Assembly (NCBI GenBank): GCA_035771165.1
Contig: JAWNZC010000088.1
Location: 2,879,001 to 2,943,000 of the forward strand
DNA: 64,000 bases
Reading direction: 5' to 3'
Source: Paragorgia papillata
Taxonomy: Eukaryota; Cnidaria; Anthozoa; Scleralcyonacea; Coralliidae
Each line of letters opens with the position of its first letter. Position 1 is the first letter of the stretch. Position numbers and translations under genes: made by a program. Below the pieces are notes generated by a model that did not search any database, was not told where the DNA came from, and worked only from the letters and a program-made list of their open reading frames with translations. Below, in pieces: positions 61,501 through 64,000 of this stretch.

Positions 61501-63350
61501 CAAGAATGTCACGCAAAATTGACCGCGTTTATAATATCTCCATCTTTTTTTCAATGAACCTGATATTTTAGTATGTATTAAGAATCGGTGAGCTACAACT
61601 AAATCCAAAATATCGGACTGTTTGACTGAAACGAAATTTTTTTAGCCACAAGCTTTTATTTACTGAGCCACCTACCCAAGACTGTCGCCCAAAATTGACC
61701 GCGTTTATAAAATCTCCATCTTTTTTTCAATTAACCTGATTTTTGAGTATGTATTAAGAATCGGTGAGTTACAACTAAATCCAAAATATGGGACTGTTTG
61801 ACCGAAACAAATTTTTTTTTACCCACATAGCTTCTATTTACTGAGGCGGTTTATCATAGCTACCCAAGAATGTCACCCAAAATTGACCGCGTTTATAAAA
61901 TCTCCATCTTTTTTACAATTAAACTGATATTTGACTACGTATTAAGAATCGGTGAGCTACAACTAAATCCAAAATATCGGACTGTTTGACTGAAACGAAA
62001 TTTTTTTACCCACAAGCTTTTATTTACTGAGCACCTACCCAAGACTGTCGCCCAAAATTGACCGCGTTTATAAAATCTCCATCTTCTTTTCAATTAACCT
62101 TATTTTTGAGTATGTATTAAGTATCGGTGAGTTACAACTAAATCCAAAATATCGGACTGTTTGACCGAAACGAAATTTTTTTTACCCACATAGCTTTTAT
62201 TTACTGAGCCGGTTTATACACCTACCCAAGACTGTCGCCCAAAATTGACCGCGTTTATAAAATATCCATCTTTTTTTCAATTAACTTGATATTTGGGTAT
62301 GTATTAAGAATCGGCGAGTTACAACTAAATCCAAAATATCGGACTGTTTGACTGAAACGAAATTTTTTTTGACCCACATACCTTTTATTTACTGAACGGG
62401 TTTATACACTAGCTACACAAGACTGTCGCCGAAAATTGACCGCTTTTATAAAATCTCCATCTTTTTTTCAATTAACCTGATATTTGAGTATGTAGTAAGA
62501 ATCGGTGAGTTACAACTAAATCCAAAATATCGGACTGTTTGACCGGAACGAATTTTGTTTTACCCACATAGCTTTTATTTTCCGAGCCTGTTTATACACC
62601 TACGCAAGACTGTCGCCGAAAATTGACCGCGTTTATAAAATCTCCATCTTTTTTTCAATTAACCTGATATTTTAGTATGTATTAAGAATCGGTGAGCTAC
62701 AACTAAATCCAAAATATCGGACTGTTTGACTGAAACGAAATTTTTTTACCCACAAGCTTTTATTTACTGAGCCACCTACCCAAGACTGTCGCCCAAAATT
62801 GACCGCGTTTATAAAATGTCCATCTTTTTTTCAATTAACCTGATTTTGAGTATGTATTAAGAATCGGTGAGTTACAACTAAATGCAAAATATCGGACTGT
62901 TTGACCGAAACGAAATTTTTTTTACCCACATAGCTTCTATTTACTGAGCCGGTTTATCATAGCTACCCAAGAATGTCACCCAAAATTGACCGCGTTTATA
63001 AAATCTCCATCTTTTTTACAATTAACCTGATATTTGAGTACGTATTAAGAATCGGTGAGTTACAACTAAATCCAAAATATCGGACTGTTTGAGCGAAACG
63101 AAATTTTTTTTACCCACATAGCTTTTATTTATTGAGCCAGGTTTATACACCTACACAAGACTGTCGCCCAAAATTGACCGCTTTTATAAAATCTCCATCT
63201 TTTTTTCAATTAACCTGATATTTGAGTATGTAGTAAGAATCGGTGAGTTACAACTAAATCCAAAATATCGGACTGTTTGACCGGAACGAATTTTTTTTTA
63301 CCCACATAGCTTTTATTTACTGAGCCTGTTTATACACCTACGCAAGACTG
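61480..63350 (+). repeat. Second copy of the 50160-52600 satellite block
   Basis: Carries the same private variants in the same order as the upstream block, but without the 36-bp and 368-bp local duplications. It is followed by monomers with CCTGCAAGC and CCAGAATATCGG (63675-63815) that belong to the 2028-bp repeat, so the order of blocks cycles. Confidence 0.65.
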
Positions 63351-64000
63351 TCGCCCAAAATTGACCGCGTTTATAAAATCTCCATCTTTTTTACAATTAA
63401 CCTGATATTTGAGTATGTATTAAGTATCGGTGAGTTACAACTAAATCCAAAATATCGGACTGTTTGACCGAAACGAAATTTTTTTTACCCACATAGCTTT
63501 TATTTACTGAGCCGGTTTATACACCTACCCAAGACTGTCGCCCAAAATTGACCGCGTTTATAAAATCTCCATCTTTTTTTCAATTAACCTGATATTTTAG
63601 TATGTATTAAGAATCGGTGAGTTACAACTAAATCCAAAATATCGGACTGTTTGACTGAAACGAAATTTTTTTACCTGCAAGCTTTTATTTACTGAGCCAC
63701 CTACCCAAGACTGTCGCCCAAAATTGACCGCGTTTATAAAATCTCCATCTTTTTTACAATTAACCTGATATTTGAGTACGTATTAAGAATCGGTCAGTTA
63801 CAACTAAATCCAGAATATCGGACTGTTTGACCGAAACGAAATTTTTTTTACCCACATAGCTTCTATTTACTGAGCCGGTTTATCATAGCTACCCAAGAAT
63901 GTCACGCAAAATTGACCGCGTTTATAATATCTCCATCTTTTTTTCAATGAACCTGATATTTTAGTATGTATTAAGAATCGGTGAGCTACAACTAAATCCA

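Larger units (their letters stand above)
25667..64000 (+). repeat. Satellite array, ~175-190-bp monomers, >200 copies
   Basis: Head-to-tail monomers each contain ACAACTAAATCCAAAATATC, a T-run before ACCCACA, TTTATTTACTGA, CCCAAAATTGACCGCGTTTA, and a second T-run before CAATTAA. Monomers alternate between about 175-177 bp (GAGCCACCTACCCAAG junction) and about 186-190 bp (GAGCCGGTTTATACACTAGC or GAGCCGGTTTATCATAGC junctions). All copies share one orientation and the array runs past the window end. Two T-tracts per monomer would give intrinsic curvature. Nucleosome-scale length and higher-order structure fit centromeric or heterochromatic satellites (inference). Short frames of 60-90 codons are artefacts. 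Confidence 0.97.

Noticed and set aside
25667..64000. CRISPR-like array
   Set aside because: Units are directly tandem with no unique spacers, and the context is eukaryotic.
25667..64000. CENP-B box in satellite monomers
   Set aside because: The closest minus-strand match (TTCGTTTCGGTCA) lacks the required A and CGGG core positions of the mammalian box.

Overview
The window is eukaryotic, AT-rich DNA from what is most likely a marine invertebrate, perhaps a sponge or cnidarian. That placement is inference from spliced hAT and CXC/OTU transposon genes, dense TIR-type miniature elements (MITEs), a tRNA-derived SINE and a long satellite array; no gene fixes the species. I see no bacterial operons, rRNA genes, CRISPR or viral structural genes. 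Almost everything that can be recognised is mobile or repetitive DNA.

Layout. 1-4986: a small TA-flanked MITE (47-613), then a long inverted-repeat (foldback) element (1247-4326) whose loop carries a hAT-type MITE with a perfect 8-bp target duplication. 4987-18188: a 13.2-kb DNA transposon with identical 124-bp outer terminal inverted repeats, each followed inward by an array of a ~38-bp unit (about 8 copies left, about 15 right), flanked by an 8-bp direct repeat with one mismatch. It carries two minus-strand genes. The first is a two-exon DUF3987-type P-loop ATPase with a poly-glutamate tail (12358 to 9753). The second is a large transposase-like protein fusing a DDE/RNase-H-fold core, an OTU cysteine-protease domain and a CXC zinc-binding domain (8777 to 5672), with one frameshift in a 7-base homopolymer. 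The region upstream of the ATPase gene has been invaded by at least seven MITE-like palindromic elements, some nested in others.

18189-21729: candidate exons of an unidentified minus-strand host gene, the last ending 28 bp from the big element, plus a cluster of perfect-looking hairpins. 21730-24949: a complete hAT transposon with matching termini, a perfect 8-bp target duplication and a two-exon transposase gene spoiled by one in-frame stop near its N-terminus.

25667-64000 (and continuing past the window): one head-to-tail satellite array, more than 200 monomers of about 175-190 bp, organised into multi-monomer higher-order repeats (about 8-, 9- and 11-mers). A 276-279-bp tRNA-derived SINE sits in the same monomer position four times near the left edge, so it was captured by the satellite and then amplified with it. 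Short ORFs in the satellite are by-products of the repeat.

Working together: in the 13.2-kb element the DDE protein would cut at the TIRs, the subterminal arrays are plausible binding platforms, and the ATPase is a plausible accessory factor. The hAT gene is an independent autonomous-type element. The MITEs have no coding capacity and depend on enzymes encoded elsewhere.
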